64,000 nt of DNA from Sarcomyxa edulis. Its lineage: Eukaryota; Basidiomycota; Agaricomycetes; Agaricales; Mycenaceae. The translations under genes and the position numbers were made by a program. The stretch covers positions 372,001 through 436,000 of the forward strand of contig QUOL01000017.1 in assembly GCA_009761415.1 (NCBI GenBank), in the 5' to 3' direction. Positions 47,243 to 58,081 of this stretch are shown here, piece by piece (within the stretch, counting starts at the first letter, position 1; every line of letters starts with the position of its first letter). The notes beneath the pieces were generated by a model. It was not told the DNA's origin and made no database searches. It saw only the letters and a list, made by a program, of their open reading frames with translations.

Positions 47243-48082
47243 TTCGAGATATTATAACGGCACAAGGGTACTTATGCGAAGAGCCTGACAATTCGTGCAA
47301 AAAATGGAAATTTGACCCACTACTCTGGAGCGCGTTCACTAGATCTGATCCCAATCTGCTCCTATTGCGTGATATATTGAGCCAGCGCTCGATGGGATGA
47401 CACGAGAAGGCATGTCTATCCATCAAGTACGTTCATACATTTGCTTATACTTAGTATGCGGGCTGCTCGGGGTCCTGCGAAGATGTTGGGTGTGCCGTTC
47501 ACCCCAGGCAGCAGATTATCGCCCTGTAAGGTCGGGTTCTCTGATCCTGTCAAGGGGCCTATGGGGCGTTGATCTGCCAGATATCTGGCAGATTAATCCT
47601 CGAGCATCTGCCAGATTTCCATCGGGATCCCTGGGACCTCTGTTTGATGCTCATTTTTTCGTCTGTTCCTCCATCCATGACACGCTCGCATGTTTTTTTC
47701 TCGTGCGCGTATGTCTATTTCGTTCGTGCCCTCGTATGTTCGTGCCCTCGTATGTTTTTCTTAGTGCTTTCGTTTTACGGATAGTTTTTTGTATCGTCCT
47801 CCTCGTGTAGTCCTCCATCCAGGACACGCTCGTATGTTTATTTTTGTCTATACTGTCTAATGTACCATATTTTACCTTGTGTCTTATTTTCTGATATCTT
47901 GGGTCTTAGTCTACATTTACTTACTATTTTTTGATGGCGAATGAACAACGATTGATTCAAGATTGTAGGAAAATAAGAGAATGATCTGAGGGCACAAGTT
48001 ACAAGAATATATATATACACCAAAGCCCTCGGGCATCCAAATTGCGAACCAATGTATAGACTACGTATCTCTCTTCCCGGCC
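47243..48082. other. Intergenic region with palindrome and direct repeat
   Basis: No convincing exon. It holds a perfect palindrome at 47572-47593 and a third half-site near 47606. It also holds a duplicated pyrimidine-rich segment: 'tcctccatccatgacacgct' near 47669 and 'tcctccatccaggacacgct' near 47811, each followed by 'cg(c/t)atgttt'. Confidence 0.55.
47572..47593. repeat. Perfect 22-bp palindrome
   Basis: The segment is two inverted copies of the half-site ATCTGCCAGAT with no spacer. A third, direct copy of the half-site occurs 13 bp downstream (47606-47616). Confidence 0.9.
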
Positions 48083-51000
48083 TTACCCCAGCGGCGCTGC
48101 GTGCAGGGATGACGACGTCTGTGCATCCCCAAGATCGGAGTGATGGTGGCGCTCGTCCATTCGCGGGTCTTGGAGTAGGGAATTAGGAAACATGGAAGGA
48201 TGTCGCCGATCATCCGTCGGTATAACATGTGCGAAGGATGGGTCAATGAGGGAAGGGTGACGACGATTGTCGTTTGGTGCAGGAACGGAAAGATGGCGCC
48301 GATCATCATTCAGTTGTGCGAAGGAGGGGTCAAGGAGGGAGGGATGAAGACGATTGTCATTGGGTATACCTTGGACGAAGGAGGGGACAGGAAGGGGTGC
48401 ATGACGGCGATCATCGTTCATTCGGCCTTGAGGCAAGGACGGCGGATTATACGAATTGTTGTACTGAACGTAGCCTGCGTGCTGCGTGTCATACACCTGG
48501 GGTGGGAATGGAGACCGATCTCGAGAGGGATATCTCTGGGTTTGGGTCTGGATGGTGCGACTGTCGTCCCAACTGTAATGCACTCCATTCCGTGGATATG
48601 ATTCGATTGAATTATAACGCGGGTCTTGACGAAGGGCTCGTGGATCGCCTTGGTACGAATTTTGATATCCATACTGGTACCCCTGCATGTACGCAGACTC
48701 GTTGGAATTCTCTGTAGATTGTGCGGTAGAAGGTGGGCGTCTGCGCGGAGGCGGAGGCGGAGGAGGCCGACGACGAGGCGGAGGAGACGGTGGAGGAGCA
48801 GACAGACCAAGAGGCACAGCGATGTCCTGAGGTGGAGAAGGGGCAACGGGAGGAGCAGGAGCAGGAGCTGATGTAGGCGGTGGAACCGGCGAAACAGGGG
48901 CAGGGGGAGCGGACAAAGAACCTGGAGAGGCTGAAACTCGAGCCGAAGCTGGCAATGGCGCTGGAATCTCTTCTATTGACCCTTCGTCACGTTGCTTTTT
49001 AGTTGGTGATTCTGACTCGTCATCCGACAGGCTTTCAACGCGAGCCCTTTTCGCGTGTCGTCTCGTTACAGCACGCTTCTTCCTTTCACCGACCTTCTCA
49101 ACAGCCTCAATGACTTCAACCTCGGATGAAGAATTGTGTGCTGTTTCTCCACGTCGTTTCTTAGCCGCAGCCGGGGGCCGCTCCGTTTCGCTCGCTCGTT
49201 TACGTATATTGGGCTGCTGTGTCAGAGTGCGGTTTCGTAGCTTTCGCGCGAGAGGGGCAGGAACAGGAGAGGACGCATCGACATCGATGACCGTCGGTGA
49301 GACAATGGTCAGTGGTTGAAGTCGCTTTGCAGTCACTTTCTTGACACTCTTAACCGTGGTCTTCGCGCTACTCTTAACCCTGGATAGTCCTCCCTCTCGA
49401 GTGAACGTATTATCGGCAAAGATTCGAATGCCTGTGGCATTTGCAGAGCCAAGGGGGGGTGCCGCACCAAAGATCACCGGAATCGTGGAGTCGGTCAACC
49501 CTGGTTGATAGTTATGAGTGGTTTGATTGACTTAGAGACACAGTAGTGAGTGCCACGTCACTTACCCTTATTATCCTTGGCCTTGGCCTTTCGAAACTCA
49601 GGAGGATCCGGTCCGTCAAATGCCTCTAGGAGTGCAGTGACATCCGCCAACTTCAGCCCAGCGATTCCTTTACCCTTTGACCCACCCTGTGGTCCCGCTC
49701 CAGGGAAGACTACACCATCCGGATAGTTGTACAACTGCACCTTGGAGACTGCGAGCAACAAGGGAAGTCCCTTCCAGGCCATCGAAGATTTTTTGAGAAT
49801 CATCCCAGCCTTAGCAGCACCGTCGATGAAGCAAGTCTTAAGACGTTCGAGTGGAGTCAATGTGGTTGTCTCTACTGGGGCCTGGGTCCCCGGATCATCT
49901 CCCCATGCCTGGGCTACTCGGTCCATTGATTCGCGATGACTGAAGAGATAAACATCGAGTTATTAATATTCCTCTAGTCTCGCTGCATGCACTGAGACTT
50001 ACAACGTATGCGATTGAAGATGACCTCGGATTTCGTTACCGTCTGCACGACAAACGTGCAACCAGAACTTCAGGACAGTGTTAGTGAAGGAGTGCTTGGT
50101 TACGGGGATATGACTCACATCTTTGGCCCCAACGGTAGTATGTTCCGCGGTCAGCCCTCCATCCTCGTGCACTCTGGTCCCACACAGCACAAATGCAGCC
50201 TCGAATCCGTGTTTTACGTGCCAGCTGTCCAACTGACAATGATCATACTTAGAAATATAACTGTTGTATCGTCATGGACCACTTACGAGATGAGTGACGG
50301 TCTTGAACATCCTCTTGAAATACCGTTGCCGTTCCTGTAGCGTACTCGGAGCGTTCGAGAGTTTTAGCACCGAGGATTCCATTTGCAGGATCTCGGCGTA
50401 GGTGTCGGGGAATTCCAATTTGAAGAGCTCGTAGCATTCACGACGATGGGAACTATTGATTTCGTTTTCTATTGACGCGAACTGTTAATAGTCGAGTTCC
50501 AACAACATAATTCAATTACTTACCAGGGATGTCTCCACCATCGGGAAGGCGCGCCATCTCCTCGGCAAGATTGGCTTTATGGTATGCTTGATAGATGTTC
50601 CACATGTTCAAGATATGCACGCCAGGCTCATTACGCCTCCTCAATCTGCTCTCCACCTGCTCTGGACTGAGTTTTGACTCTCGGGCCAGCCGGGCGATAA
50701 TGCCATCAATCTCGATGAACCCATCATCTAAAACCTTCTCTAGTCTGGCCTCCAGGCGACCTACGCTGGCTGGGGTTTTTGGTCGCTTGGACTGATGTGC
50801 AGATGGAGCGGGAGAAGGTGATGAAGTGTTTGTTGGGCTGCGAGCCTTTGGAGAAGGGGTGACGGGAGGAGGTGGAAGAGATACGTTGGGAGGGCTTCGA
50901 GCCTTTGAGGGAGGGGTGGAGGGAGGAGGTGGAAAAGATACGTTGGGAGGATTTTTCTGTCGCCTGAATTGTGGTAATGAGGGCGAATGTGGTAGGGAAA

Positions 51001-51481
51001 CTCTTGAACTGCGAGCCTTCGGAGAGGGGGTGACAGGAGGAGGCGGTAGAGGGAAGGTATCGAACCCGTTCGTCCTAAGTACGAGTCCAAGAGACTCTCC
51101 ATCATCCTCGTCCTCGACATCAAACGGATTGACAGAGGCTTCTCTGCCTATTGAATGTCTCCCGCTAGAGTTTTCCTGAGCCCCGGATAAGAGTCTTGAC
51201 CGAATCTGCTGGGACTTGGCGTGAATAGGACTGGCCTTCGCGCTCAGGGTAATGGTGTGACGAAGTTTTGTGGCGGTCAGGAGCAACGAAGGGTCTGGAT
51301 CTTGATATCTTCCACCGCCTTCCTGAGGGGCACCACTGCGAGTTTCGTCGTCCTCCTCGTCGCCGCTAGACTCCAAGTCATCACGATGGGCCTCTTGTGA
51401 GAGTCCAACTTCGGATGCGATGAGTGCATCCTCATCGATCGAGTCGTAAGCATCAGCATATTCGTCCGGAGAGAGCTGCAA
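48083..51481 (-). CDS. Uncharacterised long protein of an Agaricomycete accessory family (5' end uncertain)
   Basis: Six exons join in one frame: complement(join(48083..49500, 49566..49939, 50003..50067, 50119..50232, 50287..50468, 50524..51481)), at least 1036 aa. The N-terminal 200 residues are acidic then Pro/Ser-rich with repeated 'PPPVTPSPKARSP' units. A compact middle part reads VHILNMWNIYQAYHKANLAE, HRRECYELFKLEFPDTYAEI, LDSWHVKHGFEAAFVLCGTR and FWLHVCRADGNEIRGHL. The C-terminal third is basic, then very Pro-rich, then rich in Asn-Asp-Arg-Arg-His repeats (NDDRRH). I recall similar middle parts in many Agaricomycete repeat-rich loci but know no function. No ATG opens the frame near 51481; an upstream exon (about 51560-51744) is likely. 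Its intact frame suggests it is, or recently was, expressed. Confidence 0.65.
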
Positions 51482-52099
51482 TTCTATTTGGTAAGTTCAA
51501 AGTAATGTAGATGCCCATAGGCTTGGTACTCACCTCATTCTCGTTCACCATTTTCTCCTCATTCTCGTTCACGATCGGGGAGGAGTAGGCTTGTAGATAG
51601 CGTATCACACTTGACATGGAGAGGGTGGTAAGACGTCGATAGGGGAGATGGTAGCTGCCTGCCCATCCTAAGTGCCAGGCCAACGTGCTGCATATAGAGA
51701 AAGTGGATAATCTGGAGAGGATCCTCATATTGGAAAGAACGCACGCATGTAGAGAAGGTCGAAAAAGTTTTGTAAGATCCATACGTAGGATCCTCGGAGA
51801 TAGGTGTGTTTGCTTGTATTAAGTTCGGATAGCTTCAGACGGACCCGGGCTTCCATTCTCCGATACATACGTCAAAGCTTCTTGAATTCTTTGATGGCCA
51901 CGGATTCTCAGAAGGTTCAAAGTTCAGCGTTGTCGACGCTCAGGATGGCCATGGATTCTCAGAAGGTTCAACGTGCACCACTCGTCTGTGTGGCGCCCCA
52001 TAGGTTTTATTCGAGAGCAGATTTTTTATAACAATTTTGTATTCAAGAAAACATCATGCAGCTTATATATACGGTTCAAAAAAGGGACACAGCACTATC
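51482..52099. repeat. Leader region with duplicated 48-bp segment
   Basis: It probably contains the first exon(s) of the gene to the left (open minus frame 51559-51744). A short direct repeat, 'gatggcca(c/t)ggattctcagaaggttcaa', occurs at about 51893 and 51942, 48-49 bp apart. Confidence 0.5.
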
Positions 52100-53690
52100 T
52101 CAGAGCGCTGTAAGATCACACACGTGAAAGGTCATCTGGCTATGCCAAACAATTTGCTCGCAACCCCCGCAAAGTTCCCAACACCGGTTGAACTCCTTTT
52201 CAGAACAACCGAAGGCGGCCATTGCGAGGACGTCCAGCTTGTCTTTGGAGGTGAGACGTGTCCTGTCGTTCGCGATGGAGTCCGAGTTGTCACTATCCGA
52301 CGTCTCGCTGTCCGACGTCTCGCTGTCCGTGTGGACGTCTGTGGCATGGCATTAGTGAAAGCCCCAGAGGAAGGTTTGTCCGCCCATACCTTGGTCAGTT
52401 TCTGCTGCGGGTCGAACGACGGCAGTCTTAGCAGAGAGGTTGCTCTCCTCTATCAATGATCAATCATTAGTGGAAGCCCCAGAGGAAGGTTTGTCCGTCC
52501 ATACCTTGGTCAGTTGCTGCTGCGGGTCGAACGACGGTAGTCTCAGCGTTAGTGAGACTCCACGGGCAGACGTCGCAGGTCTTTACTTACTAGGCAGGGG
52601 GAGAGTATCAAGCTGCGTGATACGATCGGCTGAGGGTAGCAAAGATTTTAGTGAGAAGCAACGGGCAGGCAGTGCAGCTTTCACTTACGATGCGACCTTG
52701 GCAAACGCAGGTCGACCATGATCGAGGGGCGTACGACATCCGTCGTCTCAATAGGGGGGCACCTGCTGAGTAATGGCTCCATGGTCTTGGTTCCATGACG
52801 TGTGGCTGCTGCAGCGTTAGAAGATGTGTCCTGGTCAGAAGAAAACTAGACTCACCACGGTAATGCATGTAGAAAAGTTTTCCGGTTTTCGAGTGTAAAA
52901 TGTCATCTACAACGACTCAAGAAGGGGTTAGGCTATGTGCACAGGAAGAACGGAGGATATAATTACTCCGGAATTCGCACTGGGCTCCAAGACCACATAC
53001 AATCAATACCTTGCCGTCCACGGTATCAAAAGTGCAGGGTGCCTCGCACAGGCAAACAGGGAATGGGCACTGAGATTTTGTCATGAATTTCTTCAAGATC
53101 TTCGGTGCGACCGGGTCTCCCGAGGCGTCAATGGGACTATACAGGAATCAGCAATGCATGTCTCGGTCAATTTTGACGTAGAAAACAGCTTACTATGCAA
53201 AGGTGTTCATCGTTGGAGGATTGGACGTGAAGTCGCAAGTAGTAAGGTTGTGCGCTTGTAATTGTTGGAGGAGAATGATACGACGTGACTCGAGAGACAT
53301 GAGTGCCATCCACAGCTGTGGGAGATGGGAGATGGTCTCTAGATACTTAAGTAGGATCGAGAGATTCTTGGCCAGGATTCCTAGAAGTGATTGTTGACGA
53401 TTATCCTGGAGGCACGTCAGATTCGAATGAGATTCAATTGACACGTTTAAATTGGTTACCTTTCTGATCACTGTACCCACGGAACGCCGCGGTTTGGAAG
53501 TACGTCCTGAATCGATGGGCAGATCAATTTCGGCCCAATGCATCTTAATTGCATGGAAGGGCTCGACCAAAACTGGACATGTTATGATTGAGCTTTATGA
53601 TCATTTTCAAGTTGACATACCGATTCTTGGTATCGTTCTACGAGTAGTACGACGTCGTAGTGGGCTATCCAGAGAGAAACAATGAGAATC
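52100..53690 (-). CDS. Probable multi-exon gene of unknown function, partly duplicated
   Basis: Several minus-strand segments bounded by good splice signals read like coding sequence. From 5' to 3' they are: EPFHAIKMHWAEIDLPID (about 53460-53570), then LAKNLSILLKYLETISHLPQ (53193-53410), a Cys-rich part MTKSQCPFPVCLCEAPCTF (about 53000-53135), HSKTGKLFYMHYR (about 52850-52905) and DVVRPSIMVDLRLPRSH (52690-52800). Two copies of an exon-like LPSFDPQQ(K/Q)LTK follow at about 52510-52550 and 52395-52435. The end is an acidic Ser-Asp-Thr run and AFGCSEKEFNRCWELCGGCE, stopping at 52100. Joining the Cys-rich and HSKTGK parts needs an unexplained 1-nt phase change, so either my splice is wrong or the gene is decaying. 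Start not found. Confidence 0.4.
52373..52560. repeat. Direct repeat, period about 114 bp
   Basis: The phrase 'ccccagaggaaggtttgtcc' occurs at about 52363 and 52477, each followed by the same 60 bp or so up to 'gggtcgaacgacgg'. It duplicates an exon-like segment of the minus-strand gene around it. A shorter repeat (cgacgtctcgctgtc, twice, near 52300) precedes it. Confidence 0.75.
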
Positions 53691-53716
53691 AGCAGTAGCA
53701 GAGTCTCGAGAGGAAT

Positions 53717-54433
53717 TTAGCAGCACAGCATCTCCAGTCTTCGATAGAAACCGAGTGCCCGTCTAGCTCGCCACTGCAGCCTATGCCTCGCCATTTCCAC
53801 TGCTCTTGGCTCTGCAGTCAGTTCGTACTCCGGTAGGAGCTGGACAATCTTCTTCCAACCTCCAACCTCTGCAGACATTCCGTCCTGTAGTTCGTCCCAA
53901 TAATCTTCAACCCTACCCAGCCCGCTTGAGTAGTATTCTTCGCGCCCGTTGTCATGGGATCGCTGCAGCCGCAGGTTCCGGCCATGCAATGCTTCAGCCA
54001 GCCTCGTCGTAAATCGACGCTCAGCATCAGTATCAGTACCTTGGACCGCAGAATACGGAGGATCCTGGTCCCAAACTAGAAAAAAGCTCTCATCCATCTC
54101 CTCGGGGTGATGAAGTGCAGTGAAGAATAGTTTAGACCGTTCATCTGGTATGGGGTCCATCGCGTATTGCCAGAGGTCGGGCGGTAACGAGGGGATTGAT
54201 TTCTTGTCAAATCGAGGCAAATAGGATTTTGCTGTGGTTAACGTCGTTTCGAATTGAGGCGCATGAGATTTTGCTGCGTCCCGAGCAGACCTGAGTTATT
54301 CACAAATCGGTCAGTTGAACGGAGTGGTTGTTATACGTATGTCGTACCGAGAAGCTACGTATGAAGCCTTCGATCGTCGACGAGCAGCAGCTTTTTGAGC
54401 TGTCACGGTCAGATACTTGGCCCGACGTCCCAT
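53717..54433 (-). CDS. MGRRAKYL-family protein, Agaricomycete-specific, unknown function
   Basis: Two exons, complement(join(53717..54290, 54348..54433)), 219 aa. The start MGRRAKYLTVTAQKAAARRR is the hallmark opening of a family I know from many Agaricomycete genomes, often in repeat-rich loci. A basic N-terminus is followed by LPPDLWQYAMDPIPDERSKL, an acidic middle (SFFLVWDQDPPYS) and a helical C-terminus ending in MARHRLQWRARRALGFYRRL. The basic start could bind nucleic acid (inference). The single intron uses donor GTACGA and acceptor ACTCAG, and restores frame exactly. It lies between two other poorly known minus-strand genes and close to the KDZ element. Confidence 0.65.
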
Positions 54434-54670
54434 GGATGCTGTTGATCAACGTGAGGCTCAATCCATTTTATATCCCAGGCGTACAAAGCAGGCACCTTGG
54501 TTTTGACGACAATGGTGCGAGGGCGGCAGACGAGCGTCTGGAGAGTCACATTTGTCACAAATTCACGCGTCTATCTCTTATAACACACGCGTCTGATTAT
54601 AGGAGGCGCTGCTAAAACACAAAATTGTTCAGAACATACAACGTAACCTGTACAAACAGACGTATGTTCC

Positions 54671-55495
54671 TCAAACTAAGGTAGAATGTAGAGATTTGGT
54701 GACCTGCCCCAACTTTCCTCCAACTCGCAACACCTCTCTACGTACGCGTTCCACATATGTCTCGACCGGAACCTCCATATCAACACCCAGGAGCCGAGGG
54801 TCCACGGCTAGATTGAGATGTCCTGCGTAGTTGGTGAGGTGGTTGTGGGCATGAATGACTAATGAGATGATTACGATGGGTTCGGGAGCACGCCTGTCTA
54901 CGAGGGATTTCACCCGAGACGCGAGAGAGGTATTAGGTGGAACCCTATATGACACGGCTCCGCAAAATGCGACTCGATTATACATGTGTTTGGGGTCGAT
55001 CAACGGGACTGAGGTATCGGATTCAGGAAGCAGGGTGAGGTCAACCATGAGCACAGTCTTCCGAGACTGTGACTCCCAAATCGCACCACGAAGAGGTCCC
55101 CAGGGCAGGTGTCCAAAGTTCAACGCGCGTAATGCAAGACATCCTAATACGGTCGCATGTTTATAAGCAAACGAGCGTACGATAACGTCCAGGACACTCT
55201 CTGTTGGGGAGCAAATCTGACGATGGACTGGCCAGTCTGCAGCCTGGCAGGTCTTTGACTACGAAAGAGACAAATTGTCAAATGTCCGCGATGTGGTCTA
55301 GGTATGAGGCAAAACTCACACAATATGTTACTGTCTCGCAGCAATTGCACTTCTTTCTCTCCTCTCCCTCCATCACGACTTTACAGTCAGGATTGCGGCA
55401 GTTCCGTCGCTTCGGTAAAATGGGTGGCTTGCCATGATCAGTCAGGACCGTGTTTACCTGCTAAACGGATTAAACATACCAGCATCTCCTTGATA
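54671..55495 (-). CDS. MYND-type zinc-finger protein
   Basis: Model complement(join(54671..55258, 55320..55427, 55490..55495)), 233 aa. The zinc finger is near the N-terminus: NCRNPDCKVV, KKCNCCETVTYC, then SKTCQAADWPVHRQIC, giving the C/C/C/C/C/C/H/C ligand series of MYND. The rest (about residues 60-233) is a globular-looking part with VLMVDLTLLPE and IVIISLVIHAHNHL. MYND fingers bind short Pro-rich peptides; in Agaricomycetes many such proteins have no known role. The 6-nt first exon (ATG CTG) is inferred from a splice donor only, so the true start may lie elsewhere. The C-terminus may also be spliced (donor-like GTCACC near 54708). Confidence 0.7.
55490..55495 (-). other. Putative 6-nt first exon of the MYND gene
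   Basis: ATGCTG precedes a good donor (GTATGT). The acceptor 'ggcaag' leads straight into the zinc-finger frame. This is weak on its own because start codons followed by donors occur by chance. Confidence 0.4.
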
Positions 55496-55506
55496 TATCG
55501 ACAAGG

Positions 55507-56040
55507 GTCGAGTCGAGTCGAGTCGAGAGTGTCGTTCCTTTTTTCGCCTCAAAAGCGGAGCAGTCCTTAAAAAATCAGATGTCCAGATCCCATCGTGATA
55601 TTGTTGAGGATCGTTTGGAGAACGCCATCCCATGAGGATCCTGTCGCAAACACCGAGGAATGCCCGATACATAATCGAAGCCCTATTGGCTAATCGACCT
55701 ATGAGCCCATACAGTTCGTTTAGCCTTTTGCGTGAAGACACGGATTTCGGACTCAAAGAGACAAGCAAATCACAAAAGACATACAGAATCAATCAGGTCC
55801 AATACGAGCCGCCCAGTCGAGAGTGTCGCGCCTTTTTTCCGTCTGAAAAGCGGAGCAGTCCTGGTCTTGAGAATCAATCGTCCAGATCCCGCCGTAATAG
55901 TTGTTGAGGCCTTTGAGGAGTCAACGAACCTGAGCATCAGATGTCCAGATCCCATTGTTGAGGATCGTTCGGAAAACGCCATCCCATGAGGATCCTGTCC
56001 CAAACCCCGAGGAATGCCCGATAGATACTCAAAGCAAGGA
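55507..56040. repeat. (GTCGA)n run and imperfect direct repeat of about 160-220 bp
   Basis: A simple GTCGA run lies at 55507-55528. The segment that begins with its end ('gagagtgtcg…aaagcggagcagtcc', 55522-55680) recurs at about 55816-56036. The copies share the blocks 'cagatgtccagatccca', 'gttgaggatcgtt', 'acgccatcccatgaggatcc' and 'ccgaggaatgcccgata'. The second copy has an internal duplication of the 'gtccagatccc' block. No coding role is evident. Confidence 0.8.
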
Positions 56041-56880
56041 CACAAATAATCACTGAGAATAAAGTGGCACTCACTTTGCGCTCACTGTCACCGTTTGAAC
56101 CACAAACCCCTGAGTCGCGCAGTGTAGCCCAGGCGCGCTCCACACCTTCTATGTCCTTGATTGGCTCAGTGAATAATCCATAGGCCCAAGGGTGCTCCAC
56201 ACCTTTCGCGCATCCAAAATCAATGGCGGGACTAAACCCATAAGGTATCGCTGAATCTGATGACTCGGAAAATAAAGTGACACTCACCGTGGCCGGTCGC
56301 ACCACGAACATGCATGTCTGCAGAAACGGCAGGAAAAATAGAGGCCATCTGCGAGAAGTAATCAAGTCTGCTTCGAGTTTTATTCAATACACTACTCGAG
56401 CCACCAAGGCCACGCCTCGTGCTCCCAGGCCGCGGATGGTTGGCGAATGAAGTAAAAGACTAAAATAATTCTTCCGAAGATGCTCTGTTTACATTAAGAT
56501 CTGATATATTTCCATATACAACGAATGCGGATCAATTCTGGACAACTGGTGTATAGGATTTTCACAGAAGACTATATTGCGGATCAGTTGTGGACGCTAA
56601 CGTAGATGAAACGAAGGACTTGACTGAGACGTTTTACGGATCGCATAGATGATGATGATGGGCAATGAAGTATCTCGGAATAAACGTAAAGTCTCCCACA
56701 GTACCGGGAAACTAGTTATATAGAACGCGGATGGGACCAAGTAGGGAAGAAAGGTACCGACAGAGTAAATATCTCGTACTAACATGGCCAGAACAATTCA
56801 ATTCATACACCATTCGGATGAGTTCCAGCTTCCGAATGAAGTACTCGCTGGGCGTTTCTCGAGGCGCTGTCAAGAAGCGT
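56041..56880. other. Non-coding spacer in the repeat island
   Basis: One minus-strand frame (55937-56365) is open, with some natural-looking composition, but it runs through the direct repeat and I cannot link it to a family. A short near-repeat 'gcggatca(a/g)tt(c/g)tggac' lies at about 56528 and 56580. Nothing else is recognised. Confidence 0.4.
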
Positions 56881-56889
56881 TGGTAGTGA

Positions 56890-57935
56890 AACGAACGCGG
56901 GAAGGACTAAGCGGGGCAGTAAGGTAGACCTACGGAAGAAGCAAGAATTAGTTCATGAAGATGATAATAGGCGAAAAGAAAAATGGAAATGGGACAGAAA
57001 AGAAAAGCTCGCAAGATCAATGAACTGCCAGCCCCCGATGACCTTTATGCTGCTCGTAGATATACACCGCCTAAGCGGTGCAGTGATTGGTAGCAAGATG
57101 GTTTGATGTCATCAAAGGCATCGAGACAAAGATACATGGAGGTAGAACAGAAGAGAAAAACTTGCCAGATCAATGAACTGCCAGCCCCCGATGACCTTTA
57201 TGCCGCTCGTAGATATACACCGCCTAAGCGGTGCAGTGATTGGTAGCAAGGTGGTTTGATGTCATCGAAGGCGTCGAGACAAAGATGATGGAAGTGAATG
57301 GAAGAAAAGAACTTGCAAAATTTGCAAAATCAATGAACGAACGCGGGAAGGACTAAGCGGGGCAGTAAGGTAGACCTACGGAAGAAGCAAGAATTAGTTC
57401 ATGAAGACGATAAGGATAGGCGAAAAAAAAAATGGAAATGGGACAGAAAAGAAAAGCTCGCAAGATCAATGAACTGCCAGCCCCCGATGACCTTTATGCC
57501 GCTCGTAGATATACACCGCCTAAGCGGTGTAGTGATTGGTAGCAAGGTGGTTTGATGTCATCAAAGGCGTCGAGACAAAGATGATGGAAGTGGAATGGAA
57601 GAAAAAAACTTGCAAAATCAATGAACTGCCAGCCCCCGATGACCTTTATGCCGCTCGTAGATATACACCGCCTAAGCGGTGCAGTGATTGGTAGCAAGGT
57701 GGTTTGATGTCATCAAAGGCGTCGAGACAAAGACGATGGAAGTGGAAGAGAAAAAAAAAAAAACTTGCAATGTCAATGAACTACCAGCCCCCGATGACCT
57801 TTATGCCGCTCGTAGATGTACATCGCCTAAGCAGTGCAGTGATTGGTAGCAAGGTGGTTTGATGTCATCAAAGGCGTCGAGACAAAGATACTGGAAGTAG
57901 AACGGAAGAAAAAAAGGGGGAAAAAGGGGGAAACC
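56890..57935. repeat. Nested satellite: 152-155-bp units inside a 446-bp higher-order repeat
   Basis: The block 'ccagcccccgatgacctttatg' recurs at about 57028, 57181, 57477, 57629 and 57784. Within each run the spacing is 152-155 bp. A second block ('cgaacgcgggaaggactaag') occurs at 56892 and 57338, 446 bp apart, showing that a group of two units was duplicated as a whole. Each unit carries the stem-loop CACCGC-CTAA-GCGGTG (first at 57065-57080); the last copy is mutated in both arms. Units also share an A-rich stretch of varying length. The array ends about 140 bp before the KDZ transposase start. Confidence 0.85.
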
Positions 57936-58081
57936 CCGCCTTGGGATTCTCCGGAAATGGATTATATATGGATTGATGCGCACGGACCATGTGGCCGTCT
58001 TTGGACGGTTTTGAGTCTCCGCCCCCGCTACTGGGCATCCTCGATCGTACGTCGATCCTCGGTCATTGCAAGGTCATTGCG

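Noticed and set aside
48200..48871. Plus-strand Arg/Gly/Trp-rich frames
   Set aside because: They are antisense to the Pro-rich and NDDRRH-repeat part of the minus-strand gene and reflect its composition.
53571..53716. Hydrophobic in-frame continuation after the stop of the MGRRAKYL gene
   Set aside because: It could suggest read-through to a membrane helix, but the family normally ends near the Arg/Tyr-rich helix seen here, and another frame in the same stretch joins the next gene better.
56890..57935. Array of spaced repeats resembling a CRISPR layout
   Set aside because: Units are contiguous, about 150 bp long and in a eukaryotic genome. There are no unique spacers and no cas genes.
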